In this document: one piece after another, positions 29,697-37,918 of the stretch
Numbering within the stretch: position 1 is the first letter of the stretch
Layout: every line of letters starts with the position of its first letter
Notes under the pieces: generated by a model
The model's database searches: none
The model's input: the letters and a program-made list of their open reading frames with translations, nothing else
What the model was told of the DNA's origin: nothing
Assembly: GCA_023444705.1 (NCBI GenBank)
Contig: JAEXMB010000081.1
Location: 1-64,000, forward strand
From: Pseudomonadota bacterium
Lineage (GTDB): Bacteria; Pseudomonadota; Alphaproteobacteria; Micavibrionales; UBA2020
DNA: 64,000 bases
Reading direction: 5' to 3'
Translations under genes and position numbers: made by a program

Positions 29697-29909
29697 TTAC
29701 TTGGGGCCGCGGCCTTTTTTGATCGCGTCGGCGATTTTGCCTTTGGCTTCATCGACTTTGGCGTTGACGATCTTGTCGGCTTCGACGATGGCTTTGCCGG
29801 CTTGCTCGGCATAGGGGGCCAGCTTTTGCTTGGCTTCGGCGGCTTTGACCTGTGCTTCGCCAAGGGCCTTGGTTGCTTTGTCTTTAAGATCTTTCAGGTT
29901 GAATTTCAT
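29697..29909 (-). CDS. Small helical Lys/Ala-rich protein
   Basis: 70 residues starting MKFNLKDLKDKATKALGEAQ. It is almost entirely a charged amphipathic helix with Ala, Lys and Glu in heptad-like spacing (KAAEAKQKL...AIVEADKIVNAKVDEAKGKI), ending KKGRGPK. It resembles small stress-associated or phasin-like helical proteins in composition only. CGGAGTG precedes the ATG and a terminator follows, so it appears to be a single-gene unit. Confidence 0.65.
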   Translation of the reverse strand: MKFNLKDLKDKATKALGEAQVKAAEAKQKLAPYAEQAGKAIVEADKIVNAKVDEAKGKIADAIKKGRGPK

Positions 29910-30122
29910 GTGAACACACTCCGTCGGTGGTGAATTGGGTGAATCGCTGCGATGTCGGCAGGGGCCCAGAATGCAACAGCGGGCACATTATGTCAATGTT
30001 TGGGGTGGAATAAGGAAAAATACTTAAATTTCAATGCCTTTATACCCTTTCGGGGCGCGGTGCGCCTTGCTAGACTTTCGCCATCAAAACTTTCCCCCAC
30101 GTTTTCATGCGGAGGCTTCGCC

Positions 30123-30908
30123 ATGCATCTGACCAACAAGACAGCAATCGTGACCGGATCAACCAGCGGTATCGGCTTTGGCACCGCCAAGGCGCTGGCG
30201 GCGCACGGCGCCAACATCGTGCTTAATGGCTTTGGCGATGCGGCGCTGATCGATCAGCTGAAAAAAGAAGTGAAGGAAGCAGGCGCTGGCGGCGTGATCC
30301 ACATCGGTGCCGACATGCGCAAGCAGGCCGAGATCAACGACATGGTCGCCACGGCCGAAAAGGAATTCGGCTCGGTCGACATTCTCGTCAACAACGCGGG
30401 CATCCAGTTCGTGTCAGAGCTTGAAAAATTCCCCGAGGAAAAGTGGGACGACATCATCGCCATCAACCTGACGGCACCGTTCCACCTGACCAAGGCCGTG
30501 CTGCCCGGCATGCAAAAGCGCGGCTTTGGCCGCATCGTCAACATCGCATCGGTGCAGGGGCTGATCGGCTCGATCAACAAATCGGCCTATGTTGCCTCCA
30601 AGCACGGCATCATCGGTTTGACCAAGGTCACCGCGCTTGAAAACGCGACGCGCGGCATCACCTGCAACGCCGTCTGCCCGGGCTATGTGCTGACGCCGCT
30701 GGTGCAAAAGCAGCTTGACGACCGCGCCAAGGAAAAGGGCCTGACGCCCGAGCAGGCTGTTGAAAGCCTGCTGGGTGAAAAACAGCCGATGATGCAATTC
30801 GTGCGCATCGAAAACATCGCCAACATGGTGGCCTATATGTGCAGCCCTGCCGCAGACCGCATGACGGGTTCGTGTGTTCCTGTCGACGGTGGCTGGACGG
30901 CGCAGTAA
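30123..30908 (+). CDS. 3-hydroxybutyrate dehydrogenase (SDR)
   Basis: 261 residues. It interconverts (R)-3-hydroxybutyrate and acetoacetate with NAD, used in polyhydroxybutyrate and ketone-body metabolism. TGSTSGIG is the classical SDR cofactor loop, VNNAG and SVQGL with catalytic Ser, then YVASK (Tyr, Lys). GITCNAVCPGYVLTPLV is the characteristic 3-hydroxybutyrate dehydrogenase segment. The ATG at 30123 has GGAGG upstream; the longer ORF start is in the leader. A strong terminator follows. Confidence 0.9.
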   Translation: MHLTNKTAIVTGSTSGIGFGTAKALAAHGANIVLNGFGDAALIDQLKKEVKEAGAGGVIHIGADMRKQAEINDMVATAEKEFGSVDILVNNAGIQFVSELEKFPEEKWDDIIAINLTAPFHLTKAVLPGMQKRGFGRIVNIASVQGLIGSINKSAYVASKHGIIGLTKVTALENATRGITCNAVCPGYVLTPLVQKQLDDRAKEKGLTPEQAVESLLGEKQPMMQFVRIENIANMVAYMCSPAADRMTGSCVPVDGGWTAQ

Positions 30909-30924
30909 TAAAAAACAAACACGT

Positions 30925-30960
30925 AAAAAAAAGCGGGGTTTTATGCCCCGCTTTTTTTTT
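30925..30960. terminator. Bidirectional terminator between 3-hydroxybutyrate dehydrogenase and truA
   Basis: Stem GCGGGG / CCCCGC (30933-30938 and 30946-30951) extended by eight A:T pairs and ending in nine T. The mirrored A/T runs serve both converging genes. Confidence 0.9.
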
Positions 30961-30962
30961 GT

Positions 30963-31727
30963 TCAATAATCCACGCGCACGAAATAAAGCCCGTAGGGCG
31001 GGGCGGTCGGGCCGCCTTTGGTGCGGTCTTTGGCGTCAAGCGCCGTCTTCACATCATCCGGCGTCCATTTGCCCTCGCCTACCAGCTTCAGTGTGCCTGT
31101 GATGTTGCGGATCTGGTGGTGCAGGAAGGAGCGCGCTTCGGCCCATAGCTCCAGATGGCGGCCAAACATCGCGTCTTCGCGCTCGATGATCTCGAGCCGG
31201 TCGATGGAGCGGATCGGTGATTTTGCCTGACACTCGCTGTCCCTGAATGTCGTGAAGTCATGCGTGCCGAGCAGATGGCGCGCGCCTTTGTTCATCGCGG
31301 CAAGGTCAAGGTCGTGGTTGACGTGCCATGCGCGGTCGCGCAGCAACACGCTGTCGCCGCGGCGGTTGCAGATGATCTTGTAGCAATAGACGCGGCCTGT
31401 GGCCGACATGCGGGCGTTGAAATCGTCGGCGACCTTTTCGGCGCTGACGATCGAAATCGGGTGCGGGCGCAGGTGGAAATTGGTGGCGTCGCGCATGGCC
31501 TTGGCGTCAAAATCCTCGCGCTGCATGCGTACATGCGCAACCTGGCCCAGCGCATGCACACCGGCATCGGTGCGGCCCGCGACGGTCAGATCGACGCTCT
31601 CCTGTCCGCTGAAGGCTTTGATCGCGTCCTCAATACATTGCTGCACGGCCAGCACATTGGGCTGGCGCTGCCACCCCGCAAAGGGCATGCCGTCGTATTC
31701 GATGGTGAGCTTCCATTTCTGGCTCAT
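30963..31727 (-). CDS. truA: tRNA pseudouridine(38-40) synthase
   Basis: Converts U38-U40 in the tRNA anticodon arm to pseudouridine. 254 residues. YDGMPFAGWQRQP is near the N-terminus, AGRTDAGVHALGQVAH holds the catalytic Asp, and RSFLHHQIRNITGTL and the C-terminal PPYGLYFV are family motifs. Its ATG overlaps the stop of the GNAT gene by ATGA, the last member of a def-fmt-GNAT-truA run. Confidence 0.97.
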   Translation of the reverse strand: MSQKWKLTIEYDGMPFAGWQRQPNVLAVQQCIEDAIKAFSGQESVDLTVAGRTDAGVHALGQVAHVRMQREDFDAKAMRDATNFHLRPHPISIVSAEKVADDFNARMSATGRVYCYKIICNRRGDSVLLRDRAWHVNHDLDLAAMNKGARHLLGTHDFTTFRDSECQAKSPIRSIDRLEIIEREDAMFGRHLELWAEARSFLHHQIRNITGTLKLVGEGKWTPDDVKTALDAKDRTKGGPTAPPYGLYFVRVDY

Positions 31728-32215
31728 GACGCAAACCCGCGCCAGACCATGTCGTGGAGTATGCGCGCGGGCCGGTCAGGCTTGCTGTAGGCGCGCACAT
31801 GTTCAAAGCCGAGCTTGGTATAAAGTGCGATCGCGGGCGCGTTTTCGGCCCAGACGTCAAGACGGATGGTGGTGAAACCTTTAACCTGCGCCGCCCCAAG
31901 CGCTGTGCGCAGCAGTTTTTCGCCAATCCCTTTGCCGCGATAGGGTGCCATCAGGCCCATGCCGGTGACACCAAGGTCTGGCTGTGCCTCGTCGCGCGCC
32001 AGAATATCGCACCAGCCGATGATCGTGCCGTTGTCTTGCGCGACGAATTGCACCCAGCCGTTACTGACGGATTTTTCGACGAAGGCGCGCGTGCGCTCGA
32101 TGGGAGGATGTTCATCTGTGGCCAGATAGACTTTTTCGTCGATCACGCTGCACAACGCCCGCCAGAAACCCTCAGCGTCGTCACTGCGGATGGGGCGGAT
32201 GGTGACGCTGTTCAT
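31724..32215 (-). CDS. GNAT-family N-acetyltransferase
   Basis: 163 residues, acetyl-CoA dependent. VTGMGLMAPYRGKGIGEKLLRTAL contains the (R/Q)XXGX(G/A) acetyl-CoA loop (RGKGIG), followed by AAQVKGFTTIRLDVWAENAPAIALYTKLGFEHV, the conserved C-terminal strand-helix. It overlaps fmt and truA by ATGA on each side. Substrate unknown; a ribosomal or tRNA-related target is possible given the neighbours but not shown. Confidence 0.88.
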   Translation of the reverse strand: MNSVTIRPIRSDDAEGFWRALCSVIDEKVYLATDEHPPIERTRAFVEKSVSNGWVQFVAQDNGTIIGWCDILARDEAQPDLGVTGMGLMAPYRGKGIGEKLLRTALGAAQVKGFTTIRLDVWAENAPAIALYTKLGFEHVRAYSKPDRPARILHDMVWRGFAS

Positions 32216-33144
32216 GACAGGGCCTCGTTGACGGCAAGGTGGCCGCCGTTCAGCGCATCGCGCGCGCTCATGGCTTTCTTGTTTTCCGGCTGGACGGTGA
32301 CAAGGCGCAGCAGGCTGGCGTCACCGCAGGTAATGATCGCATCTTCAAGCACTGTACCCGCGCGGTTATCGTTGCGGCCCGCGACGATCTCTGCCGCCAG
32401 TACCTTCAGGCGCTGGCCATTGCTGCGCAGGCACCACACGCCCGGCCACGGGGTGAGGGCGCGCAGCTGGCGCTCGATTACGCGGGCGCTTTGCGTCCAG
32501 TCGATGCGGCCATCGTCCTTGCTCAGCATATGGGCGTAGGTCACGCCCTCCTCGCCTTGCGCGTGCGGCGTCAGGGTTTCAAGTTGCGCCATCGTATCGA
32601 CGATCAGCCTGCCGCCCATTGCGGCGAGGTCGTCATGCAGGGTGGTCGCGGTGGTGTGATCCGTGATCGCAACGCTGTCGCGCAACAGCACAGGGCCGGT
32701 ATCAAGACCCGCTTCCATCTGCATGATGCACACGCCGCTTGTGTCGTCGCCCGCAAGGATGGCGCGCTGGATGGGCGCTGCCCCGCGCCAGCGCGGCAGC
32801 AGCGATGCATGGATGTTGATGCAACCGTGCTTTGGCGCATCAAGCACATCTTGGGGCAAGATCAGGCCATAAGCCGCAACGACAGCCACATCGGCATTGA
32901 GCGCGGCAAAGGCCGCGCGCGCGTCGCTGTCTTTCTTGAGGCTTTTTGGTGTAAACACCGCAAAGCCATGTTCGTCGGCATATTGATGCACGGCGGATTT
33001 CTGCACGGCATAACCGCGGCCGGCGGGACGGGGCGGTTGCGTGTAGACCGCGACAATGCGATGCCCCGCCTTGACCAATGCGTCAAGCGCGGCGACGGCG
33101 AAGGGCGGCGTGCCCATAAAGACGATGTCGCGCGGCGTGGTCAT
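32212..33144 (-). CDS. fmt: Methionyl-tRNA formyltransferase
   Basis: Formylates initiator Met-tRNA with 10-formyl-THF. 310 residues. VFMGTPPFAVAALDAL, CINIHASLLPRWRGAAPIQRAIL (catalytic Asn/His region) and QMEAGLDTGPVLL are diagnostic; the C-terminal tRNA-binding domain follows from about 205. The ATG shares one base with the def stop, so formylation and deformylation enzymes are translationally coupled. Confidence 0.97.
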   Translation of the reverse strand: MTTPRDIVFMGTPPFAVAALDALVKAGHRIVAVYTQPPRPAGRGYAVQKSAVHQYADEHGFAVFTPKSLKKDSDARAAFAALNADVAVVAAYGLILPQDVLDAPKHGCINIHASLLPRWRGAAPIQRAILAGDDTSGVCIMQMEAGLDTGPVLLRDSVAITDHTTATTLHDDLAAMGGRLIVDTMAQLETLTPHAQGEEGVTYAHMLSKDDGRIDWTQSARVIERQLRALTPWPGVWCLRSNGQRLKVLAAEIVAGRNDNRAGTVLEDAIITCGDASLLRLVTVQPENKKAMSARDALNGGHLAVNEALS

Positions 33145-33740
33145 TACAGGATGTGGGTGCCGTCAAAGAATTCGGGGTTTTCGCGGAGATGCTTTTTCAG
33201 CTTGCGCAACAGCATGTCGCGCTTGAGACTCGAGAGGTGGTCGGTGAACAAAATGCCGTTCACGTGGTCGATTTCATGTTGCAGGCAGGTGGCGAGCAGT
33301 CCGTCGGCCTCGATCTCCTGCGTCTTGCCGTCAAGGTCCATGTACTTCACGCGCACCATTTTGGGGCGGGTGACGGGGGCATATTGACCGGGAATGGACA
33401 GGCAGCCTTCCTCGTAGACGTTTTCTTCTTCCGATGCCCAGACGACTTCGGGGTTGATGAAGACGCGCACGGTGCCTTTTTCAAGCGGGGTGTCGTCTTC
33501 GTCTTCGTCGCTGTCGTCGTCATGGTCGCTGCCGTCGGCGCGTTTTTGGTCGACATCCATGACGATCACACGCTGCGACACGCCCACTTGCGGTGCGGCA
33601 AGGCCGATGCCGCGCGCGGCGTACATGGTCTCGACCATGTCGTCGACCAGCTTGCGGATTTCGTCCGTGACGCTACTGACAACTTCCGCACTCTTTTTCA
33701 GCACGGGTTGGGGAACGACATAAATGGGCAAAACAGCCAT
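33144..33740 (-). CDS. def: Peptide deformylase with an acidic insertion
   Basis: Metalloenzyme removing the formyl group from nascent chains. 198 residues. Motif 1 G44IGLAAPQ, motif 2 EGCLS (111-115, metal ligand Cys113) and motif 3 HEIDH (155-159, two His ligands and catalytic Glu) are intact. An extra segment at about residues 65-86 contains a run of Asp, Glu and Ser (DHDDDSDEDEDD) between the VIVMDV strand and the FINPEV strand, where most deformylases have a short loop. The C-terminal helix is long, as in type 1 enzymes. First gene of the def-fmt-GNAT-truA run. Confidence 0.96.
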   Translation of the reverse strand: MAVLPIYVVPQPVLKKSAEVVSSVTDEIRKLVDDMVETMYAARGIGLAAPQVGVSQRVIVMDVDQKRADGSDHDDDSDEDEDDTPLEKGTVRVFINPEVVWASEEENVYEEGCLSIPGQYAPVTRPKMVRVKYMDLDGKTQEIEADGLLATCLQHEIDHVNGILFTDHLSSLKRDMLLRKLKKHLRENPEFFDGTHIL

Positions 33741-33803
33741 AGATCACCTATCGGGGCAGTATTGGATAACGTGCCTTAAAATAGGGTGTTGGCAGGGGAA
33801 AGG

Positions 33804-35090
33804 TCAAGAAAGCCGTGCGGTTTTGGCGCTGCTTTCGGCGTTATCGTCGCCATCGGTTGCGGCCTCGGCGCTGTCGAGCAGGTTTTTGGGCATCGACTTG
33901 CCTGTTTTCAGGCCGAGCGCCTTGAGGCTTTCCGCACGTTTGAGCAGATTGCCCGTGCCGCTGCTGAGCTTGCCCATCGCGTCCTGATAGGATTTCTGTG
34001 TCTGTTGCAGGCGGTTGCCGATGGTTTCCATGTCGCCCACGAAGGTGACCAGCTTGTCGTAGAAATTGCCGCCCTGGCGCGCGATTTCCTCGGCGTTTTT
34101 GTTCTGGCGCTCAAGCCGCCAGACCGACGCGATGGTGCGCAAGGTCGCAAACAAGGTCGAGGGACCAACGATGACAATCCGCTGCTCCCACGCGAAGTTG
34201 TGCAGCGTGGGGTCGGATTGCAGGGCCAGCGCGTAAGCGCCCTCGATCGGCATGAACATCAGTACGAAATCGGGCGTGCCAAGACCGGCGGCGTCCTGAT
34301 AGCGGCGTTCGGACAGGCCCTTGATATGCGCTTTGACGGAGGTGTTGAATTCGCCAAGCGCTGTGGTGCGCGCGACTTCGTCTGTCGCACCCGCAAGGCG
34401 CTCATAAGCCGTCAGCGATACTTTGGCGTCGACGATGATGTGCTTGTCCTCGGGCAGCTTGATGATGACGTCGGGCTGCAGGCGGCGGGTGCTGTCCTCG
34501 CTGTGGCGCAGGTCCATGCCCACGCCCTGTACGATATAATCCTCGTCGCGGCGCAGGCCCGAGGCTTCGAGAATGCGCTCGAGCATCATCTCGCCCCAGC
34601 CGCCCTGCGCCTTGACGTCGCCGCGCAGCGCGGTGGTCAGCTTTTCGGTCTGCACGCGCATGTTTTCATTGAGCGCCATGATGTTGCGGATCTCGTTTTT
34701 CAGCGAGAACTGCTCCTTGGCGCTGTCTTCGACCTTTTGCTGGAAACCCGCCAGCGTATCGCGCAGCGGGGCGAGCAGGGCGGTCAGGCTTTCGCTGTTC
34801 TGCGCCTTCATCGCCGTGGTCTTTTCGTCAAAGATGCGGTTGGCGAGGTTTTCGAACTGCAGGGTGAAGCGCTGTTCAAGCGCGCTGGCCTCGGCGGCTT
34901 GCGCGCGCAGGCGGTCTTCAAGTGCGGTGTTGCGCTCGCCCAGTGCCGCATTGCGCGCGGCCAGATCGGTGTTTTCGGAAGTAATCGCCTTCTCGCGCTT
35001 GCCCGCCAGCAACAGCGCGGCGGCCACACCCGCCAGAATGCCCGCAACCAGACCAAGGGCAAGCGATAACGGGTCAAGTGAAAGGGTCAC
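33804..35090 (-). CDS. rmuC: DNA recombination protein RmuC homologue
   Basis: 428 residues from a GTG at 35090. This start gives an N-terminal membrane helix (LSLALGLVAGILAGVAAALLLAG) and has AAGGAT well placed upstream; the longer ORF start adds 29 residues without support. A coiled coil follows (about 35-110, ENTDLAARNAALGERNTALEDRLRAQ). The RmuC core has QGGWGEMMLERILEASGLRRDEDY, PDVIIKLPEDKHIIVDAKVSLTAYE and the nuclease-like FVLMFMPIEGAY. RmuC proteins limit DNA inversions and probably act as membrane-anchored nucleases. Confidence 0.92.
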   Translation of the reverse strand: MTLSLDPLSLALGLVAGILAGVAAALLLAGKREKAITSENTDLAARNAALGERNTALEDRLRAQAAEASALEQRFTLQFENLANRIFDEKTTAMKAQNSESLTALLAPLRDTLAGFQQKVEDSAKEQFSLKNEIRNIMALNENMRVQTEKLTTALRGDVKAQGGWGEMMLERILEASGLRRDEDYIVQGVGMDLRHSEDSTRRLQPDVIIKLPEDKHIIVDAKVSLTAYERLAGATDEVARTTALGEFNTSVKAHIKGLSERRYQDAAGLGTPDFVLMFMPIEGAYALALQSDPTLHNFAWEQRIVIVGPSTLFATLRTIASVWRLERQNKNAEEIARQGGNFYDKLVTFVGDMETIGNRLQQTQKSYQDAMGKLSSGTGNLLKRAESLKALGLKTGKSMPKNLLDSAEAATDGDDNAESSAKTARLS

Positions 35091-35377
35091 GGCGCAAATA
35101 TCCTTGGCGACGGTTGGCAAAGTGCGGATCAGAGGGGGTGAGTCGATGGCCGGAGTATAGCGGAATCGCAGACCCAATGCGAGGGGGTGTGGATAAAATA
35201 AATATCCGATGTATGGAAACTAAAAGTGAATTTTTTGCTGGTCGTGGTCCATTTGCCCCTCTAATCTTTTATTCTGCATTTCGGGCATCGGAGTTGTGCA
35301 AAGTTTCAATGTACTGCTGTTTGTGTGCAACAAAATTTCTGAACACCCGCACCACACACTAAAGAGGGGATAAAATC

Positions 35378-36844
35378 ATGGCGAAAAAAGGCGAAAGCAC
35401 CAAGCACCTGTTAATCGATATTAAAACAGGTTTCGCTTATGGCGTGAAAATGAGCGCCGACGGCATTTGCGAAGCCGCGCAACCCCTCAACGTCGATATC
35501 CAAAGCCTGCAGGGCGCATCGGTGCGCACCTTTGGCCCGCTGGTCGGCCTTGATCCCGCAACCGTGCAGGCCACCGGCGGCAATCCGTTGCCCTATGGCC
35601 AGACCACCTATGCGGTCGAACTGGCGCAGGACGGCAGCCGTGGCAACCTGTTCACCATCAACTGGCCCAGCAAGGCCGATGCCGCCAAAGGCATCCTGCC
35701 GCTGGTCGCCGTTAAAAAACTGCCCGAAAACCTGATCGATGCCGGTTTCGCCGCGCGCCCCGCGTCGCCCGATGCCGCCAAGAACGAGGAAGAGGCCCTG
35801 CGCATCGCCCTCAAAAACATCGACGATATGATCGGCCTGAGTGCCGCCAAGCGCGACATCAAGCAAAACATCGCCATCGCGCGCTTTAACAAGATGAAAG
35901 AGGAAATGGGCCTGACCACCAAGCCGATTTCCCGTCACATGGTCTTTACCGGCAACCCCGGTACCGGCAAAACCACCTTTGCGCGCGAAGTCGCCAAAGT
36001 CTATCACGCGCTCGGCCTGATCGGCCGCCCCGTGGTGCATGAAGTCAAGCGCGAGGACCTCGTCGCCGGCTACATCGGGCAGACCGCGATCAAGACTTCG
36101 GCCGAGATCGACAAGGCTGTCGGCATCGAGCGCGACAAGGACGGCAAGATCATCCCGAGCAAAGGCCCCAAAGGCGGCGTTCTGTTCATCGACGAGGCTT
36201 ATGCCCTGTCGCGTGAAGCGGGCGCGGACAGCAAGGACTTTGGCCGCGAGGCGATTGATACCCTCGTTGCCGCGATGGAAAACATGCGCGACGACCTCGT
36301 CGTCATCGTTGCCGGCTATACCGGTCCGATGAAGCAGTTCATCGACGCCAACCCCGGCCTGAAGTCGCGCTTCATGACCTATATCGACTTCGCCGACTAC
36401 AAACTGGAAGAACTGGCCGAGATCATGGATTTCATGCTCAAGGACCGCGGCTACACCATGTCGCCCGAGGCACGCGACCACGCGCTGGCCCTGCTGGCGG
36501 ACGAACGTGCGCGCGCACAGAAAGACTTCGGCAACGGTCGTACCGTGCGCAACCTCGTCGAGATGGCCGAAAAAGAACTGGCCCTGCGTCTGGACAGCGA
36601 ACATGTGCTGGACCGCAACACCAAGCTCACGCCCGAGCAGCTCAAGGCGGCGCTGACCTCGATCACGCTGGCGGATGTCGAGCGCATCAACCTGCGCGGC
36701 CTGTCGGCATCGACCAAGGCGGGCATGGATTTTGGTACCGCCAGCAAGGCGCGCAGCAACGACAACACCAAGGCGCCGCCGCGCGGCCTTGAGGAAGTTC
36801 CCGCTGCACGCTTTAAAAAGCCTGCCGGTCCCGGCAGCTGGTAA
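35378..36844 (+). CDS. CbxX/CfxQ-type AAA ATPase with an unrecognised N-terminal domain
   Basis: 488 residues. Residues about 140-430 form a CbxX/CfxQ AAA module: Walker A GNPGTGKTT (192-200), pore loop GYIGQTA (231-237), Walker B VLFIDEAY (268-275) and NPGLKSRF with the arginine finger (325-332). Relatives include Rubisco activase CbbX, EccA of type VII secretion and stage V sporulation K. Residues 1-130 are a beta-rich domain I do not recognise (LLIDIKTGFAYGVKMSADG). No Rubisco, type VII or spore genes are nearby, so the substrate is unknown. AGAGGGG precedes the ATG; a terminator follows and a 287-bp non-coding stretch lies upstream, so it is monocistronic. Confidence 0.87.
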   Translation: MAKKGESTKHLLIDIKTGFAYGVKMSADGICEAAQPLNVDIQSLQGASVRTFGPLVGLDPATVQATGGNPLPYGQTTYAVELAQDGSRGNLFTINWPSKADAAKGILPLVAVKKLPENLIDAGFAARPASPDAAKNEEEALRIALKNIDDMIGLSAAKRDIKQNIAIARFNKMKEEMGLTTKPISRHMVFTGNPGTGKTTFAREVAKVYHALGLIGRPVVHEVKREDLVAGYIGQTAIKTSAEIDKAVGIERDKDGKIIPSKGPKGGVLFIDEAYALSREAGADSKDFGREAIDTLVAAMENMRDDLVVIVAGYTGPMKQFIDANPGLKSRFMTYIDFADYKLEELAEIMDFMLKDRGYTMSPEARDHALALLADERARAQKDFGNGRTVRNLVEMAEKELALRLDSEHVLDRNTKLTPEQLKAALTSITLADVERINLRGLSASTKAGMDFGTASKARSNDNTKAPPRGLEEVPAARFKKPAGPGSW

Positions 36845-36861
36845 CAACGGCAAAAGACTTG

Positions 36862-36895
36862 AAAAAACCCGCCCTCGCAAGACGGCGGGTTTTTT
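36862..36895 (+). terminator. Terminator after the AAA ATPase gene
   Basis: Stem AACCCGCC / GGCGGGTT (core 36868-36873 and 36884-36889) with a 10-nt loop and six T, 18 bp after the stop. Confidence 0.85.
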
Positions 36896-36969
36896 CTTGC
36901 CCCGTTTGCTTGCCGCGGCGACCTTGCGCGCCTATGATGGGCGCATCACAGTTGAAAAGGATATGCGCG

Positions 36970-37785
36970 ATGAACATTCAGGACCGTCTGGCCCTTGCCC
37001 GTCAATTGATCCCCCTTGCGCGCGCGGCGGGCGCGATCGAACTGCACTATTATAAAGAAGGTGCAGAAGTGATCGACAAGGCCGACGGCTCGCCTGTGAC
37101 CATCGCCGATCAGGAGGCCGAGGCCCTGATCGCCAAGGGACTGGCTGAAATCGCGCCGCACATCGCGCTGGTGGGCGAGGAAGCCACCGCCGCCAACAAC
37201 ATCCCCGATATTGCCAGTGGCACGTTCTTTCTGGTCGACCCGCTTGACGGCACCAAGGAGTTCATCACCGGCGGCGGCGATTTCACCGTCAATATCGCGC
37301 TGTTGCAAAACTTCCGCCCCGTTATGGGCGTGATCTACGCTCCCGTCACCGATACGCTGTGGTATGGCGCCACGGGCGATGACGGCACGGGCGGGCAGGC
37401 CTTTGTGCAGCTGGCGGGTGCCAACGGCGACACGGCCCATGACCAGCCGATGCAGGTGCGCGCCAAACCGGCGGATGGCCTGACCGTGGTGGCCAGCCGC
37501 CGTCACGGCGATCCGTCGGCGCTGGAAGACTTCCTGCGCCCTTATCAGGTGCGCGAGATGATCAACCGCTCAAGCTCGCTCAAGTTCTGCGCCATCGCGC
37601 AGGGGCAGGCCGATCTATACCCCCGTCTTGGCCCCACCAGCGAATGGGACACTGCGGCGGGCGAGGCGATCGTGCATGCAGCCGGCGGACGCGTGTCGCA
37701 ACTGGACGGCACGCCAATGGTTTATGGCAAGAGCGAGCGTAAGTTCCTCAACCCGGGCTTTGTCGTGCATGCCTTTGCGGCCTAA
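36970..37785 (+). CDS. cysQ: 3'(2'),5'-bisphosphate nucleotidase CysQ
   Basis: 271 residues from ATG 36970 with AAGGAT upstream. Mg-dependent phosphatase of the inositol-monophosphatase superfamily that removes PAP made during sulfate assimilation. VTIADQEAEALI, LVGEE, FLVDPLDGTKEFITGGGDFTVNIAL (metal-binding DPLDGT) and SEWDTAAGEAIVHAAGG are intact. The ORF extends upstream into the terminator without support. Sulfur-metabolism genes cysE and cbs lie about 7 kb downstream, but it is not in an operon with them. Confidence 0.93.
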   Translation: MNIQDRLALARQLIPLARAAGAIELHYYKEGAEVIDKADGSPVTIADQEAEALIAKGLAEIAPHIALVGEEATAANNIPDIASGTFFLVDPLDGTKEFITGGGDFTVNIALLQNFRPVMGVIYAPVTDTLWYGATGDDGTGGQAFVQLAGANGDTAHDQPMQVRAKPADGLTVVASRRHGDPSALEDFLRPYQVREMINRSSSLKFCAIAQGQADLYPRLGPTSEWDTAAGEAIVHAAGGRVSQLDGTPMVYGKSERKFLNPGFVVHAFAA

Positions 37786-37883
37786 CTATATATAGGTGCG
37801 TGCAAGGGCAGGCGGCGTGGATGGCCGCGCTGTTACCCCGATGCAACGCCGCAAAAAAATCCCCGCAAAAGCGATTCCCGCCA

Positions 37884-37912
37884 TTGTCCCGACCGGTTGG
37901 TCGGTCTAGCTT
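37884..37912 (+). promoter_or_regulatory. Promoter of the efflux operon with a TetR operator in the spacer
   Basis: TTGTCC (37884-37889), a 17-bp spacer and TAGCTT (37907-37912). The spacer holds GACCGGTTGGTCGGTC (37891-37906), whose outer 5 bp are an inverted repeat, similar to known TetR-family operators of the ACCGACCGGTCGGT type. The ATG of the tetR gene is 7 bp after the -10 with no Shine-Dalgarno, so the transcript may be leaderless. Confidence 0.6.
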
Positions 37913-37918
37913 TGGCTC

